From positions 108,474,662 to 108,538,661 of the forward strand of contig JAZBQD010000030.1 of assembly GCA_036583965.1 (NCBI GenBank): a DNA stretch of 64,000 nt. The letters run 5' to 3'. Below, piece after piece: positions 13,091 through 27,100 of the stretch (its first letter is position 1; every line of letters starts with the position of its first letter). The notes beneath the pieces are model-generated. The model did no database searches and was not told the DNA's origin. It worked only from the letters and a program-made list of their open reading frames with translations. Source of the stretch: Prunella strophiata. Lineage: Eukaryota > Chordata > Aves > Passeriformes > Prunellidae. The translations under genes and the position numbers were made by a program.

Positions 13091-16000
13091 TCATGGATCA
13101 TAACAGAGAACTACTTGTGAGCCAAAGAAGGAAGCAGGAAACTCTTTTGAGGCTGAGTGTTGTGCAGATGAGCATCTGGCAGCCAGAGGGATGCAGCTTT
13201 GTGGATGCCCTCCCAAAAAAGCTGCAACAACACTCTGAGCACTGCTACAGCAAGAGAAGTAAAAACCTTGCACAGCAGGGAATTTCAAGCAGGTTATGGG
13301 AGGATCCTGAATTCTGCTCAGTGAGCAGGAATGGGGTGGAAAATTAAACTACTGTTCCAGGCTCTGAAATTTTTCTTCAGCTTTTGGTGTAAGTTTATGC
13401 TCCTGGAAATGGGAATACCTGGGTGTCAGATCCATCTGGCCCTGTAACACTGGCAGGTCCACAGTGCTGTGCAGAAGTGGCCTCCAGGCTGGATTTAGGG
13501 CTGCACACAGAGTTTCCCTGCAGGCAGAACCCCACAGCTGCCTTGGAGAAGCTTTGGCTGATACACCTGAGCAGTGAAGCAGTGCAAGTATGGAGAACAT
13601 AATTCTGAGCTGCATTTAGGGGATCCCACAAGGGGGTACTTTTCCCACAGCACAGGTAGGTCCAGAACTTCATACCAGACATGGAGAAATGGTGACCTGA
13701 TGTCCTGCACCCCTTTTCAAATGCCCTTGTGGAGATGTCACAGAAGTGATTCATGGCAGATCAAATGCTCTGGCATCCCTCCTGAAAGGACCCTGCATAG
13801 GGAATGAGGAGGATGGAGAAGGGTGTGTGGGGAGAGTCCACATGTTCCTCCTCAGGTTACATGACACAAATATTCAGATGTCAAGTCTGTGGTCCCTGCA
13901 TCCCAATCTCTTTTCTCTGCACAGCAAGCTCCTCAGAAAGGCTGCAGCTTCAGTGAGGAAGAGTAGGAAATGCCACTTTCCCCAGTGCAACATGCACAGG
14001 ACTGTTGTGTATTCTGTAATATTGTTCCTAAACTCTGGCACAAAATTAAATAACATCTCCTGAGGATTCCTTAGAGAGGCACAGACTTAAACCCTGGGGC
14101 TGCACCAGAAAAGCAAGGACACCTGCTGGCCCTCATGGTATCTCATGCTGCAAGAGCAGGTGGGGCTTGTGGGGTCTGAACTCAGCCAGGGCCTGCAAGG
14201 GAAAGCCAAAAGAGACCACAGCCTCTGGTGTCCTGCAGCCTGCCTTCCAGAGGTAGTGCATGTACACTGATACCTGCTGCTGGCAGGTGCCAGTTCCAGT
14301 TTTGTCCCTGAGAGACAACTTGGACATGGCAAAAATAGTCTGAAGGGGTGCAGGGGCAAAAATACCCCAAAACTCCCATGCACTCCTTTCCTCAGGCTCC
14401 TGGCTGAACCCCAGCATTAGCAGCAGGCAGGGAGAGAGTTTCCCAGGACTGGCTCCCCTTCAGAGCCTGCACAGCCAGGGAAGGATTGCACATGGCTCAG
14501 GACTGGGTTGTTTGGGCATCCAAGGGAGGACACAATGGATTCCCCTTCACCCCTCAGTACTGACAGGGGGATTGGAAAATATGGTTCAAGTTAATTTCTT
14601 TGGTGGCAATTGTTAGTCTGCTGTCACTCCCAAGTGCCTTGCTGAGCTTTGAGTCTCCCTCCCCAGCAGAGTCTCCTTTTCTGGTCAGTGTCCCATGTCT
14701 GGGGATATGGAACATGGCTTTGTGTGAGTGCAGAGCACTTGAGGTGTGTGGATTTTCCTGTCTCCCCTCTCTCTATCTTGTCATCCTCACAGAGCTCCAG
14801 CCCAGCTCATCATCTCTGCCAAGAGATTACTGTTTGCAGATACAAGCTGTCTGAGGAAAGAATATGATGGGGTTGGGGGGAAGCAGGGAATCCTGCCTGC
14901 AAGACACCTGACAGACCAACATCCCCTCTCCTGTCTGCTCTGCCTTGAGCTGCACAGGCAGGAGATGATCTCAGGTCTCAGGAGCTGTGCCTGCTCCTTT
15001 CCCCACTGCCACCACCCCTCTGGGCCTCCCCCAGCTGCAGAGCTGGGGTCCCTGCTCTGAGCTGCCACAGGGGTGACACTCACCCAAACTCCCCCTGGAT
15101 TTCTCCTGCCTTGAAGGAATGTGTCACTTACAGCACCGTTGATGATGATGGGTGCTGCCCCAGGAATGGAGGTGATTCAAAGCAAAGCACAAAAGCCTTG
15201 TGGAATGCAGTGACACTGTTAGTACCCAAGGAGTTGGTAGCAGATGTGGATTTCAACCTCACTTATGACTGAGCCATAAATAACTTTGTTCTCATAGATC
15301 AGTTAGCTGAGAGTCAAACTAGTTCTAAAGGAGATGCTTTCCTAGGAGAAGTCTCTTACTACTCCTTCCTGATGGATGCTGTTTGGACTTATACAAAAAT
15401 ATCCAAGCTACACATTTCCTTTTAGTTCAGATCACACCTTTGTTTCATTCATATGGGATAGTGCCCAGAACACAAAGCTATGGGCTCCAGACTCAATTTC
15501 TCTGGCCATGGGCAGGATACTAAATTCAGTTTCTGGCTTTCATGGGCAGCTCTTTGTCCCTTAACTGTCATTATAAGGAGTAAAACAGAGCTGGGGCACA
15601 CACAGCACTGTGGAATTAACAGAGGGCACAGGCACAATAAATACAAAAAATTCTTTAGCTTTTAAAAGTATCTTGTGAGAATATATTTTGTGTTGTGGCT
15701 GTTCTGTGGGGCAGCTCTGCTTACTGACCTGAGTGCCTGCAGATGTACCTGAGCACACCACCAACACCTGAACCCAACAATGATGGGAAACCACCCCCTC
15801 TTTATAAGGCATCTCTTGCAATAATTAGCCTTCCTTTCTCCCCTGTGTCTTCCCTGTTCCACACCTGGAAAGGTTTTACACACCTCAACAGTGATGGGCT
15901 ATGGAAACAAACTACCCAGAATGGCAAAGTTCACTTGGGAATGGCTAAAAGATTTGGTCCAATTATTGGTATCACAAGGGAGAATTATAATACTGGGATA

Positions 16001-16657
16001 ACACAGATGCTTTCTTTTTCTTTTCTTTTTTTTTTTTTTTTTGGTTTTCAACTTTCTACAGAATTTACAGGTTTTTAAATCAGGATGGATGGTTAGAGGT
16101 AGGTGGGAGCTTGTATCTCACATGCTCAGTATGCCTCTGAAGCCCAGAAAAACAAAGAAAATGTTACATAATGGATGAGGAATAGAAAGAGAATAGTAAG
16201 AAAAATAATACAAAGCCTTACCTCAAATGTATGTACAGTAATAGCTCCTCTGTCTTAAAGAAAACTAGAAGACATTCATAGAGGGGCAAAGAAAATTATT
16301 TAGGGCACTATTTGGGAAAATGTAACTTATGGAAAAGGTTATGCTGGGTCTGTTTGCCTTAGAAAGGAAACCAATGAAGGAGAGTATGATAAAGACATAA
16401 CAATGTTGTCTAGTGTAACAGCAGTGGCTGAGAAAATGCAAGTAAATTGAAATGCAGCAATTTCCAGACTGATCAAATAAAACTCTTTTCACCCAGGAGA
16501 TAATTAAACCATGGAAGTCTCTGCTGCAAGGCACTGGGAGGGTTGAGCACTCAGGATTTCTGCCTGCTAAGGAGGCTCTTCAGACTTACAATAGCTAGCA
16601 TTCAGTGTTCTAAGATATTAACATCTGAATTTCAAGGAACAGATTAGGAACTGCCCT
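13091..16657. other. Non-coding unique DNA, no gene recognised
   Basis: Moderately GC-rich patches (for example 14930-15060) carry overlapping short open frames on both strands with no recognised product. A pyrimidine tract ending in a T run lies at about 16010-16043. No transposable element or exon is identified. Confidence 0.55.
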
Positions 16658-17054
16658 TCAGGGGTAGGAAGGGGAAAGTTCTGGCCAGTGATTTCCTGCT
16701 TGTCTCTGAGACATCTTCCTCTGGTGTTGCTGGAGTGGCTTGGCCACCTCCCCCATGGGAACAAGCCCAATGTCCCCCTGGGGGCTCAGCTCACTGCCTG
16801 TGACCTCCAGCCCTGCTGGGGAGCCTGGGGACACCAGGGAATGAGCCCTGGGACTTTCTGAGCCTTGCAGCACCTCCCCTGGCTGCTCCTCCATCTGGTC
16901 TGGCTGCCTCCCCATCTGAGGTGGTCCAGGGCTATGAAAGTCAGGGCTGATAGCCACTGACTCACACCCTGAGCCTGCACCTTTGCACCTTTCCTGCAGC
17001 ACCATGGACCAGCTCTGCCTCACGAAATTTCATTAAAAAAAAAAAAAAAAAAAA
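16658..17054 (+). other. GC-rich segment ending in A20, possible retroposed sequence
   Basis: About 370 bp clearly richer in G and C than the flanks end abruptly in a run of 20 A at 17035-17054, preceded by TTTCATT. An A run at the 3' edge of a compositionally distinct block is what a retroposed transcript would leave. I recognise no parent gene, find no convincing target site duplication, and the polyadenylation-like ATTAAA overlaps the A run itself. The 121-codon frame here is on the opposite strand and has no known domain. A chance A run next to a GC-rich patch is an equally good explanation. Confidence 0.3.
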
Positions 17055-17881
17055 GGCCAAAGTTAGCCTTTTTTCAATGTGTTACTGACACTGCATTTAT
17101 GTGCATGAATTTAAACCACCTGGAAGGAGTGTGGTGAAAGTTGAGGTGTCTTGGCTTTCATAAGGGTTTTTCTGGGGCTCATCATAGACTTTTGTCTGAA
17201 ATCTCAGTGTTGTTTCCCTGTTTATCCAGGACTATCAGAGAAATTTCTTTTCATTCACACAGAATCAGTCCTGCCTCAGGTCTTTCTTCCTGATGCTTTG
17301 TTGTCCTGGGTTATACATTTCCTGAAAGGGAAATTGTGTTACCCTGTTGTTCAGATGGAAACCCCACTTTAGGAAAGACTGTCTTCTTCAGTTTGGTTTG
17401 AAAATTGAAGATTCCAGGGAGCAATACAAACATTTCTGTATACATAATTTTGGTATTATGCTTTAATTCCATACTTTTGCAAGTGGCTTTCTCAAGGAGC
17501 ATGGGAAGGGCTTGAAAAATGCCATAAAGGTTTGAAGGTTGCAGGGAATATTATTAGGACAGGTGATCATGTCCTAGAGCTCACTGAGGGCAGGAGAGGA
17601 TGCAAGTGCAGTTAAGTCTGTGTCTCTTTGTTGCAGAGCTGTGACAGCATCTGTGCTTGACATAATGTGATTTAAAAACACTGAACTCTTGTCTTCCTGC
17701 CTGCACTCCCTGACAGACAAGTTGTGCATTAATTTTTGACACCAGATGTGAATTGTCATGTTAATGACACCCAGCTTCTTCTGTGCAGGGAGTGCTCAGT
17801 GGTGTTAGGGCTGGCCTGGAGCTTACCTAAGAAATTCTGATGTGAAACTTTATCAGTTCCTTCTTCAGATGCCATTGGATG

Positions 17882-17916
17882 AAAAAAAAAAAAAAAAAAA
17901 AGAGAGAGAGAGAAAG
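17882..17916. repeat. Poly-A run followed by GA repeats
   Basis: A run of about 20 A is followed by several GA dinucleotides and then GAAAGAA. It may be the decayed tail of an unrecognised retroposed element or a simple microsatellite. Confidence 0.8.
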
Positions 17917-17968
17917 AATTTATTGAAGGACAAAGGAAAGGCAGGCAATTGCAAATAATGCAATTTGC

Positions 17969-18190
17969 AGAATCACAGAATGATGAGGTTGGAAGAGACC
18001 TCTAAGATCATCAAGTCCAACCTATGTCCTAACACCTCAACTCAGAATCCAGACTATAGCACCAAGTGCCATGTCCAGCCTTTTTTTAAACACATCCAGA
18101 GATGGTGATTCCACCACCTCTCTGGGAAGAGCATTCCAGTTCTTTATTATTCTTTCGGTGAAAATTTTTTCCTAATATCCACTCTATGGT
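17969..18190 (-). mobile_element. CR1 LINE 3' end, minus strand
   Basis: Read on the minus strand from 18190 down to 17969, this is the last part of CR1 ORF2 plus the 3' untranslated region, ending in CATTCTGTGATTCTG. It aligns with the CR1 copy at about 8330-8520; by eye I count roughly seven substitutions over about 200 bases, plus small indels in an A/T run. Both share the same diagnostic stretch, including a run of seven A in the FKKR region, so they belong to one recently active subfamily. It is cut at a later 5' point than the first copy and has hardly any octamer tail. Confidence 0.9.
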
Positions 18191-21100
18191 CTTGAAAATC
18201 CCAGAGGAGAAAGAAAACCAGGCTTCTATATACCTTAGCTCATAAATTACCACATGCCAGTCCCATCCATGTGACTACAAAGAGAGATTTTAAAAGATTA
18301 GGTCTTTAGCCATGTCACCATCCTCCCAGTCATGCCTTCTCAAAGCACAGCTCAGAGGAGCTGCAGCTCATCAGAGCTTAACAACTTCCCTCCACTTAGC
18401 TTGAAGGAAATCATGCTCAGATTGGAGACCCCTTCAAAGTTTTCTTCTGTGGAACACAAAGGATTTTATCCCCAGGCATCAACATCCCTCCTCTTTTGGG
18501 TGAGTGAGACACAGGGCATGCAGGCAGATCTGAATAAACCTGCCTTAATCAAATGATTGCAGAGATGTGAGGAGCCACAGCAGCAACTCCTCTGAGCTCC
18601 TGCTGAGCTCCTGTCACCAGGAGTGAACTCCTACAGCAGCTGCAGCCATCAGTCCTCCCTGCTCACAGTGCAAGGTCATCTGTCTGTGCAGAAGCACACT
18701 TGGGGCCACCAGCACAATAAAACATATTTTCCCAGACACAGCCACCTTCCTCTGCTCAAGCAAAAAGACAGGGACAGCATGCTGGCAGGCTGGGTGTGAA
18801 AGAACTGAGATCTGCAGGAATGCCAGGTTTAATTCATGAGGGATCTTTATTTCCAGCTGTGAGTGCTGCCTGCCCTGCCCTCAGCAGCCACGAGCTCCAC
18901 TGCAGGTGCCCCAGGGGTGAGGGGTGCCAGGGTCAGGGATGTGCTGGTGCAGGGCAGCCTCCCCAGACTTGTTAGGGTTAATGGACAGAGGAAGGCTCCA
19001 GCTAAGCTCTTGTAGAGGATGATTGAATGCAGAATTTTGCTGTTCCCAACCAGCTGAAGAGGAAATGCAGGAAGACTAATCTATCTCCTTAGGCTAAAGT
19101 TAGCTTTTGGGTGTACTCCATCCGGTGCCATTAAATTCCCATTTAAAATCAATTTTTTGGGACCAGGATTTCATTATCTCTTCATCAATAACCTTCTGTG
19201 CTTCATCAGTTTCTTCAGTCTGCTTTGCAGCATCTCTTCAAAATCTGTTTATGTCCAATAGTCACAAGTACCTAGATTTTTGTTGATCCTCTGGAACCAC
19301 AGAGAATTCTCATGCTGAATCATAATGGAAAAAATGGAAAAGTCAAAACAGGTTGTAACTTACCACCTGAAAGAAGAAACAGTAAGAAGTCAAGACCAAC
19401 TGACAATTTTGTTCCAAGTCTCACCAATTTGATTTTTTTCCACCTACTTCAATTACATTTAAAGGTGAAGTCACTATGACCTGTAATTTTTTTTTTTTTT
19501 TCCATTTCAAGACTGAACCATTTAAGCCAAGAGTTTTTCTCAAAAGGTTTTATAATTTAATTTCTTGACATTCTGTGTTAGGAAATATATGAAAATCTTT
19601 GGCCAGTTGAATTACTGGTGATTCAATGCCTAATTTTCTAGATGTTCCCATGTTTACTTCAAACTAATGGATATTTTATGGTAGGTGTAGTGCACCTTTA
19701 TAATTTATTAATGCAAAAATTTGATATATATCTAGTTCTGACCAAAAGCAAAACAATGTTTTTGAACATGAAAAAACAGAAAGATCATTCTTACCATAAA
19801 TTTTTCTGACTCTTGTTGTGTTGCATCCATCATACTGATTTCTCCATTTCAAATGCTGAAGAAGAGGCAGCTGATGGATTTATTTATTTGTGTACCCTTT
19901 AAAATACAGTGAGCACACAAACTTGCTTTGTTCTTTATCAGAGGACCTGTAATGCAACAGAAACGTTTGGCTGCAAATAATACTTAAAAAGTTTATTTAT
20001 GGGTCCAGTATTTCAAGAAAGATTTAAAATTGCATATGCACATAAAAGCTAAGGAATTCTGCCTTCCCAGTCACCTGTGGTAAGGGGCTGGGAATTGTTT
20101 TTTTGGGTTTTTTTTTTCTGATGAGCTGCAGTTCCTCTGAGCTGAGCTTTGAGAAGGCATGACTGGAAGGATGGTGACATGGCTGAAGATTTAGTCTTTT
20201 AAAATTTCTCTTTGGATGGGACTGGCATGTGGTAATTTATGAGCTAAGGTATATAGAGCCTGGTTTTCTTTCCCCTCTGGGATTTTCAAAACCATAGAGT
20301 GGATTGGCAGAATTCTGCAATAATATTCATTTTCTTTGTGTGAGAAGGAATGGGAAAATGATGACAATTATTATCCAGAGCCTCAATCTCTTTCTTTCTC
20401 CATTAGGAGGGGGAAAGACAATGAGACAATCACAGAGAGCACACCTGTCACTGGCTAATTCTGCAGTGTCCCACCAGAGTCCCCATGCAGGGCTCTGTGC
20501 CACTTGTGGAGGTGTGTGCAGGAGGCAGAGGTGTGGGACAGGGGTGTCTGTCACCTGTGAGCTCTGAAAATCCAGCACTGGCACCATGCTGGCTTGGCCA
20601 TCCCTGCTGACACAGCCTCTGGGTCAAGTGTGTGTTCCTGCAGTGTGTGACAGGGAAATTCCAGTTTACAGCACGGGCTGTGTCCTCCCCACTGCCCCAG
20701 GGACCCCCTGACTCCAACCCTGGGGACCTTGTGTGACTGGAAGGAGGCAGAGGAAGGTGCTGGATGTGGAGTGGGACTGAGAAACCACCAGACACTGATG
20801 TGGGTTTTGCTGCCCATCCTCAGCAGCTCAGCCATCTGTAACTCCAGACATCATTTTTCCCTGTGAAGACAGTCCTTCAGAAACCCTTCAGGCTGAAATG
20901 TCCATATCATCCCAGCCTCTTCTCTGCTTTTGTGTTGATTTACAGTCTTGGGCTACTGATAGTGGCAACAATTCATTTTTCTTATTATGGAAATCACAAT
21001 TACTGTCAAAAAATAGGAAGTATCATTGAATTTTCTCTGGAGGCCTTTCCCTGGTGGATAAAAAAAAGAGTCCTTAACAGCTCCTAAAAAACTCTTGATT

Positions 21101-24100
21101 CTTTTGAATTAATTGCCAGGGGTGAAAGTGGTTGAGCTACTCAAGAGCCCATAGAAGTTGACAATTGCTCTCTGGAAAGAATTAAGGATGAACATAATTT
21201 TGGTACAGTGGGATGTTAAAGTTATCTTTTACAGTCAGTGGGGACCTAAGGTGACAAAGGAGCAGTGTCCCTGTCACTCACTGATTACAGGAACTCTTTG
21301 AAGAATCCAAAATCCCCAGCCATGAGCTGGGCTGGAGAGTATCTTGAGTAAAAGTTAGCACTGTGGGTTTTAGGAGACTTCTTGGGTCAAATGGCATGCC
21401 CATCTGAAGGTCAGGAGATCTTCTCTGAAAATTAATCCCACAGGCTGCAAACACAAAGATGTTGCCACTCACTGCCAGCCTGGAGCTCTCTGTTGCTGTG
21501 GGCACTGATCCAGGGATGCTACACTCTCACAATTATTTCATCTGTGCATGCAAGGGCTCAGTTTTTCCCCCCAGTGCAGTTATTGCCAGCTCCATTTTGC
21601 CTTGCTGGGTATGTATTTGCTAAAACATGCTGTGTGCTGACAGACTGCCCTGCTCTGAGCCTCTCTTTGTGCTTCCCTCCATGAGCATGCCAAAGGGAGA
21701 TCTTCAGGCTTGAAAATTGTGGTTTGAAATCTTCCCTGAATCTGTTTATCTCTGTACCTTGAGGTACTGAATCTTAGCTTCAAGTTAGAACAGTCAGCTC
21801 CTCCTTTTCAGCTCAGGACAGAGGATGAGGGCACAGAATGTAAAACAGAAAATGTGTTTCCCTTCCCTTCATCTGCTTCTTCCCTTCACCTCCAAACCAA
21901 CAAGGAGTAAAGATACATCTCCTGTTTGCTGTTAAATTCTGTCTACTGTATCTGGAGAGTGCTGTTGTGGCAATGAGTTCTACAAGCTAAACATACATTA
22001 TATAATATATTTGGAAAGAACAGTCTGCTGGCTTTTGGTCCCTTGTTAGCAATCAAATCTCTTTTCTGACCTTCGCTGTACAATGTGATTTTATTTACCT
22101 CAGTTACATATTCTCCTTGTTTTCTCTCAAAGAGGAACAATTCTGACCTTTTTTGTTTGTCTTTACACATCTTAACCTTACTGAAAGCTGCCACTTCTCT
22201 GTCTTGTGCCTTCTGCCCCTCTCAAGCCCTGTGATTTACACTGCTCTCTGTAGATGGGGACAAGAGTGAGAAGAAACTTAATGGGGAAAACAACATTTAA
22301 CATTTTGAACTCTAAACTCTTTTGATTTAGGACAAGGATCTAGGCTCATGGACATTTTCAAACATTAATTTGAGATGAAAGCATGGCTCTGTCCCAAGCC
22401 TGCTGGAAACCTCAGTGGCAAAGGGTACAACACAGAGTAATGATTCCTTGCAGTGAAGCTCCCCATAGCTCTGGGAGAGGCATTGCCCTGACTTTGTGAT
22501 CAGTATTCTGGGAATAGCCAGCCAATTCATCAAAAAATCAAAATGGAGATTTTTGGTGTCCTGACCTCCAGCTGGTGGTGTAAAGTAAGTGAAAGAGCCA
22601 TAAAAAGCCTGTCTAGGCCTGTTGCTGAAATGAAGTGCATAATGAGATGTAGAGAGCTCTCACCTGATCCAATCCATGCTGAAAGCAATGACACTTTTCC
22701 CCTGGCTTCACTGAGCTGAGCTGGCTGCCAAAACAGAAATTGATCTTTCTGCTCAATGACACTGTAGTAAAGAAGCCCCACACACTCACTTTGCATCAGC
22801 TGTGGGCTCTGCAACATAATTTTGACAGTTTTTGATTGAAAAGAAGCAGTTAAAAATGCTCTGTGAAGAAAAACTGTGAGGCAGGGCTCGGTACCTCTCT
22901 GAATTCCTAACAGCTTGTAACTCACAGAGTGTGCCTCTGTGCTCAGCTGAGAAACAGCCTGGTTCTGAGGAAAAGACACTTCCATCCAACAGGAAAATAT
23001 AAACTCTGCTGCAGGGATGTCTGTGTAATTCACACTAGGCCTCCAGAGTATAGAGGCTGTATGTGTAAGAACCCTCTGCTAATTAATACTGCACTGTCAC
23101 CCCACTAATTAATGCACAATGGAAGAGCTCTCCTGGCATCTTCCAGGGTGTTACAGAATGTGGATAAAATGAAGCCATGAAAATCTGAGGAGTAACAGAG
23201 ACCCCTCAAGGGGGTGGGCTGAAGCCAGAGACCCCAAGAGAAGCTCTGGGCACAGAAAAGGCCTCTGAGGGTACAGAGCTGAAGATGGGTGCAGCACCCT
23301 CTCCTCTGCCACTATAACCTCAGAGCTAAAGAAAGCAAACTTTTGGGTGACATAATGCATTTTCAGAGAGTTTACTATGAATCCAACAGTTCTGTGCTTT
23401 TATACTGAAGGTGTTCTGAGTAAACCCAGCTGATCAGTGGTGTTTGGTCAGTGGTGTTTGGTTAGTGAATGTTGCACACAAATGGGTGATGAATTTTAGG
23501 TACTGCAGGGCTTGCTGGACCATGGTGGAAGATGTGTAAGGATTGAGAAAATGCATTCTGGCATATTTAGAAGATGTAGCACATGTTGGAATAATCTGTG
23601 ACTTTCTTCCCTCTCAGTGCCATCATTGCAGGTGACAAAGTGCTCACCATGGACAAAGCCATCAGGAGGGCAGTCATCACTCACAGCACAAACAGAGGCA
23701 GTTTTTTCTTATAAGGAAGTGGACTGGAAGGCTAAGAATAAGATGACCCTCCCTTTGTCAATTCTGAAAAGAAAACAGCACAAATGGTGATAATTTATGG
23801 CAGCAGCTCCTGCCTTGCTTGTGAAGCCAGGACTTCTTCCTGCAAAGGAGCCTGGACAGGGCTCTGGACCTTGGCTGATCCCCTCCCTCAAATGGCATCA
23901 GAACCAAGCACAAGCTGAGACCCTGAAGGTCCTCACATCAATGATTTATGCAATGATTTTAATGAGTAACTGTGCTGATGTTAATGAGCAATTAACTGCC
24001 AGTGCAACTGGACAGTTCTGAATTTTTGATTTCTAAGTAAAACCTCTGGCTCCAGGTATTTTCCTCACAAACAAAAGTCTAAGGCAAGTGCTTGATGCCA

Positions 24101-27100
24101 GCACAGAACTTTCTGGACTTGCAGATGTACTAAGGGAAGATTTAACCTGAGCACACTCAGAGCCACTGACTGCTAACAAGAAATAAAAACACTTCCCTAA
24201 TTATCCAGTGAGGTGCACCTGGAAAAACTGAAGTGAAGAAATAAAGAAAACGAAGGCACTTTGACAGCCCCTGAGTGGAGATGAGAGCTGGCATTTGAGG
24301 ACAGTGCAGGGTTTCCTGCAATTAGTCAGGAAGGTATTTGTAAAGTATTTCTGAAAACATGCAGAAATAAGGACTGCAGCCTCTCCAGAAACTGGGTTAC
24401 CTGAGTTGGACATTGTTCCTTTCAACTAACCTTGAAAAACGCTGGGATGGGCTCTTTTCTATTTTCTCCCCCTCTCTTTTTAAGAACAGCAATGGGGCAG
24501 TGAGTAGGAAAAGCTACAAGCTCCAGATGCTGAGGGGTCAGGTTACAGCTGGCTGTGAGTTGTACCTGAGCATCTCCCAAGAAGAGGGGGGTGTGTGATG
24601 CACCCTGATCCCATGGGATCACCCCACACCTCAGTGACTGCAGGAGGGAATCCTGCCCGTGGGAGGGGAGCAACAGCCACAAAAAAATGGGGAATATGCT
24701 CATGTGCAGCCTGCTTGAGGCCTTGGGGGTGCCCAGGAGGATTCCTGCCAAAACCAGAACCCAGCTCTGCTTCTCTGTCCTGCTGACCCCCAGCCCAGCC
24801 CTTCCCTCTCATGCCCATGGCAGTTTCCAAGAAAAGGAAGCTGAGAGACTGAGGAGTTTTTCATGCTGACAAATGTTGTCCACTGCAGGTATAATTTGCT
24901 GCTTAAAGTTGTAATGGCCATTTTAGATAGATTTTTTTGAACCATCATCTGTGAACAATGGGCTTTTCCACAGAAATGAGAGCTTAACAACCCTAAGGCT
25001 CTTCTAATTTATGCCATCAAGCTGATACAGAGAATAATTTAAAAATTAACTTTCCCTCTCCTGCTGGTTCCCACTCCAGTACAGCTACTGCAAGCAGAGA
25101 CCTCAGAGTGGAGACTCAAAATGCAGCTGCATCCTGCATCTTCAGTGCCTGTAGCTCTGTCCTCGATTTCCAGAATTAACTCAAATAAATTATGCATTTC
25201 TACATGCTCACCCAGGAAAAGTCTGCACAGTGACACTGCAGAGTCACTCAGAAGAGGGAAAAAATCTGACCCTGTAGTTCTGTGGATGACAGCTATTTTT
25301 GCCTTTTGGCTGACACATTGCCACCTGGAATAATTTACTAAGAAGGAAAGTAATGGAATTACTGGAGTGCCAGACAAAGAGGGGGAAAAGAACAGAAGGA
25401 GGAAAAGGAAAATTTCCATCAACACCACACCATAGAGCAATAAAAATGCCTCCCACCTGCAAACTTCTCAAAAACATTTCCATGGAGCCCAGGCTGCTAA
25501 TTTGGCTTCTATTTGTAGTGTCAGAGAGCTGGAGTTTGTTGAAAGGAGATAGACATGAGTTTTAGGGACACAGTATTATGAACACTCTTAGGAAAGTGCA
25601 GCAGGTGTGAGCATTAATATTCATTTTCCTCTACCCTGAAACTGTTCCCTCTGCACATAAACCACAGCTTTCCCTCTGGTGTGCACCATGCTGTCTGTGT
25701 GCTGGTTTTGCACTCCAAGGATCATCACAAGGCACAGATGAGCTGGCTGAACTCCTTCTGTGCAGCTGTGCCAGGTGTGGGGAGGGAGCAGGGATGGCTC
25801 TGCTTCAAATTAGGCTTAAATAGTTCCTTTCCCATGTGCTGACTGTTATTCACAAAGAGTTACATTTGTCCTTGTCAGGGAGAGCCCACACACACTGAGG
25901 ATTTCTTGTGGATCAGTGTTCAGTGCAAGGCCCTTTAGGATGAAGTGATGAGCTGGCTGTAGCTTTAGAGAAAGATGAACATTCATCTCCATGTCAGACT
26001 GGCAAGTTTTACACATTCACACATTAATTTGGTTCACAAATATACACCTTTAACTTTCTTCTGATCTTCTTTCCCTGCTCACCTCCAAAATCTGTCTTTT
26101 TGTGGACAATACTTTTAATCCCCTCTTTTTTTTTTTTTCCCCCTTCTTGCTCATTTCTTCTTATCCTAAAGCAAAGACTTTCATTTTCTCCTGTGAAATC
26201 ATCACAATCTGGCCTTGTGGTGTTTACTCATGCACCTTCTTCAGTTTTCCTCTAAATAAATATTTTGCAAATATGACAGCACTGAAGGGTATTGGAAAGA
26301 AATCAGAGTCCAGCACAAAAGAGCAGATATCCCCATCCTGCTGAAAAAAGGTCCCCAAACCACCCTGGAGCATGAAAGCTGAGCAAAGTCAGTGAGAGCC
26401 AACACAACAGCTACTTTACTGTTCAATATTCGTATTTTAGTGCAGGGGACACAAATCCATGCCACCTACAAAGGAGAAATCAGTGTTTGCTTTTCACCAG
26501 TTCTACCCTTGCTGTGGCCACAAGGTGTCTGGCACTCTCTGGTGCAGCAGCACTGGGAGCAATCCCTGGGGAGAGGCAGAGGTGGGAAGTGGTGACTGAC
26601 CTGGGGCTGGGAGCCTGCTGGTCCAGTCTCACATTCCCCTAAAGTTTGGAAACTTCAGGTCATGCAGGGAGCAGTGAGAGAGCTCCAGCTCTTGTGAGAG
26701 CCTTCACACCTGGGTACTGGTGAGCCAGAGCTGAGAAATTCCCAGGTTTGATGCTTGGAAATCTGTAGAAAAATCAATAATAATAAGGGGATCTCATGTC
26801 TCCCCTTCTCCTATTTTTTTTTCCCACATGAGGGCACTTGTTTTAAACTACCTGCTCTGAAACACAAGCTTTACTACAGCTCTGCCCAGATCATCATGAG
26901 CAAGTGAGGTCTGACATTCAGGATTAGCAGGAGGAGAAGAAGCCACCACAATTCCCATCCTGCAGCTGATGAGGTGTATGGGGTGTCTCTTGCTGTCCTC
27001 TGCAATCCTGGTTGATGTCCAGGACAGAACTTGTGAAATAACCAGCCAGCCATATGGCCAGCCAAGAAATTATGTAAATATTTTTTCTGAAATATCCACA

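Noticed and set aside
22530..23033. 167-codon minus-strand frame
   Set aside because: No recognisable domain, another minus frame overlaps it, and the length is within chance expectation for 64 kb of vertebrate DNA.
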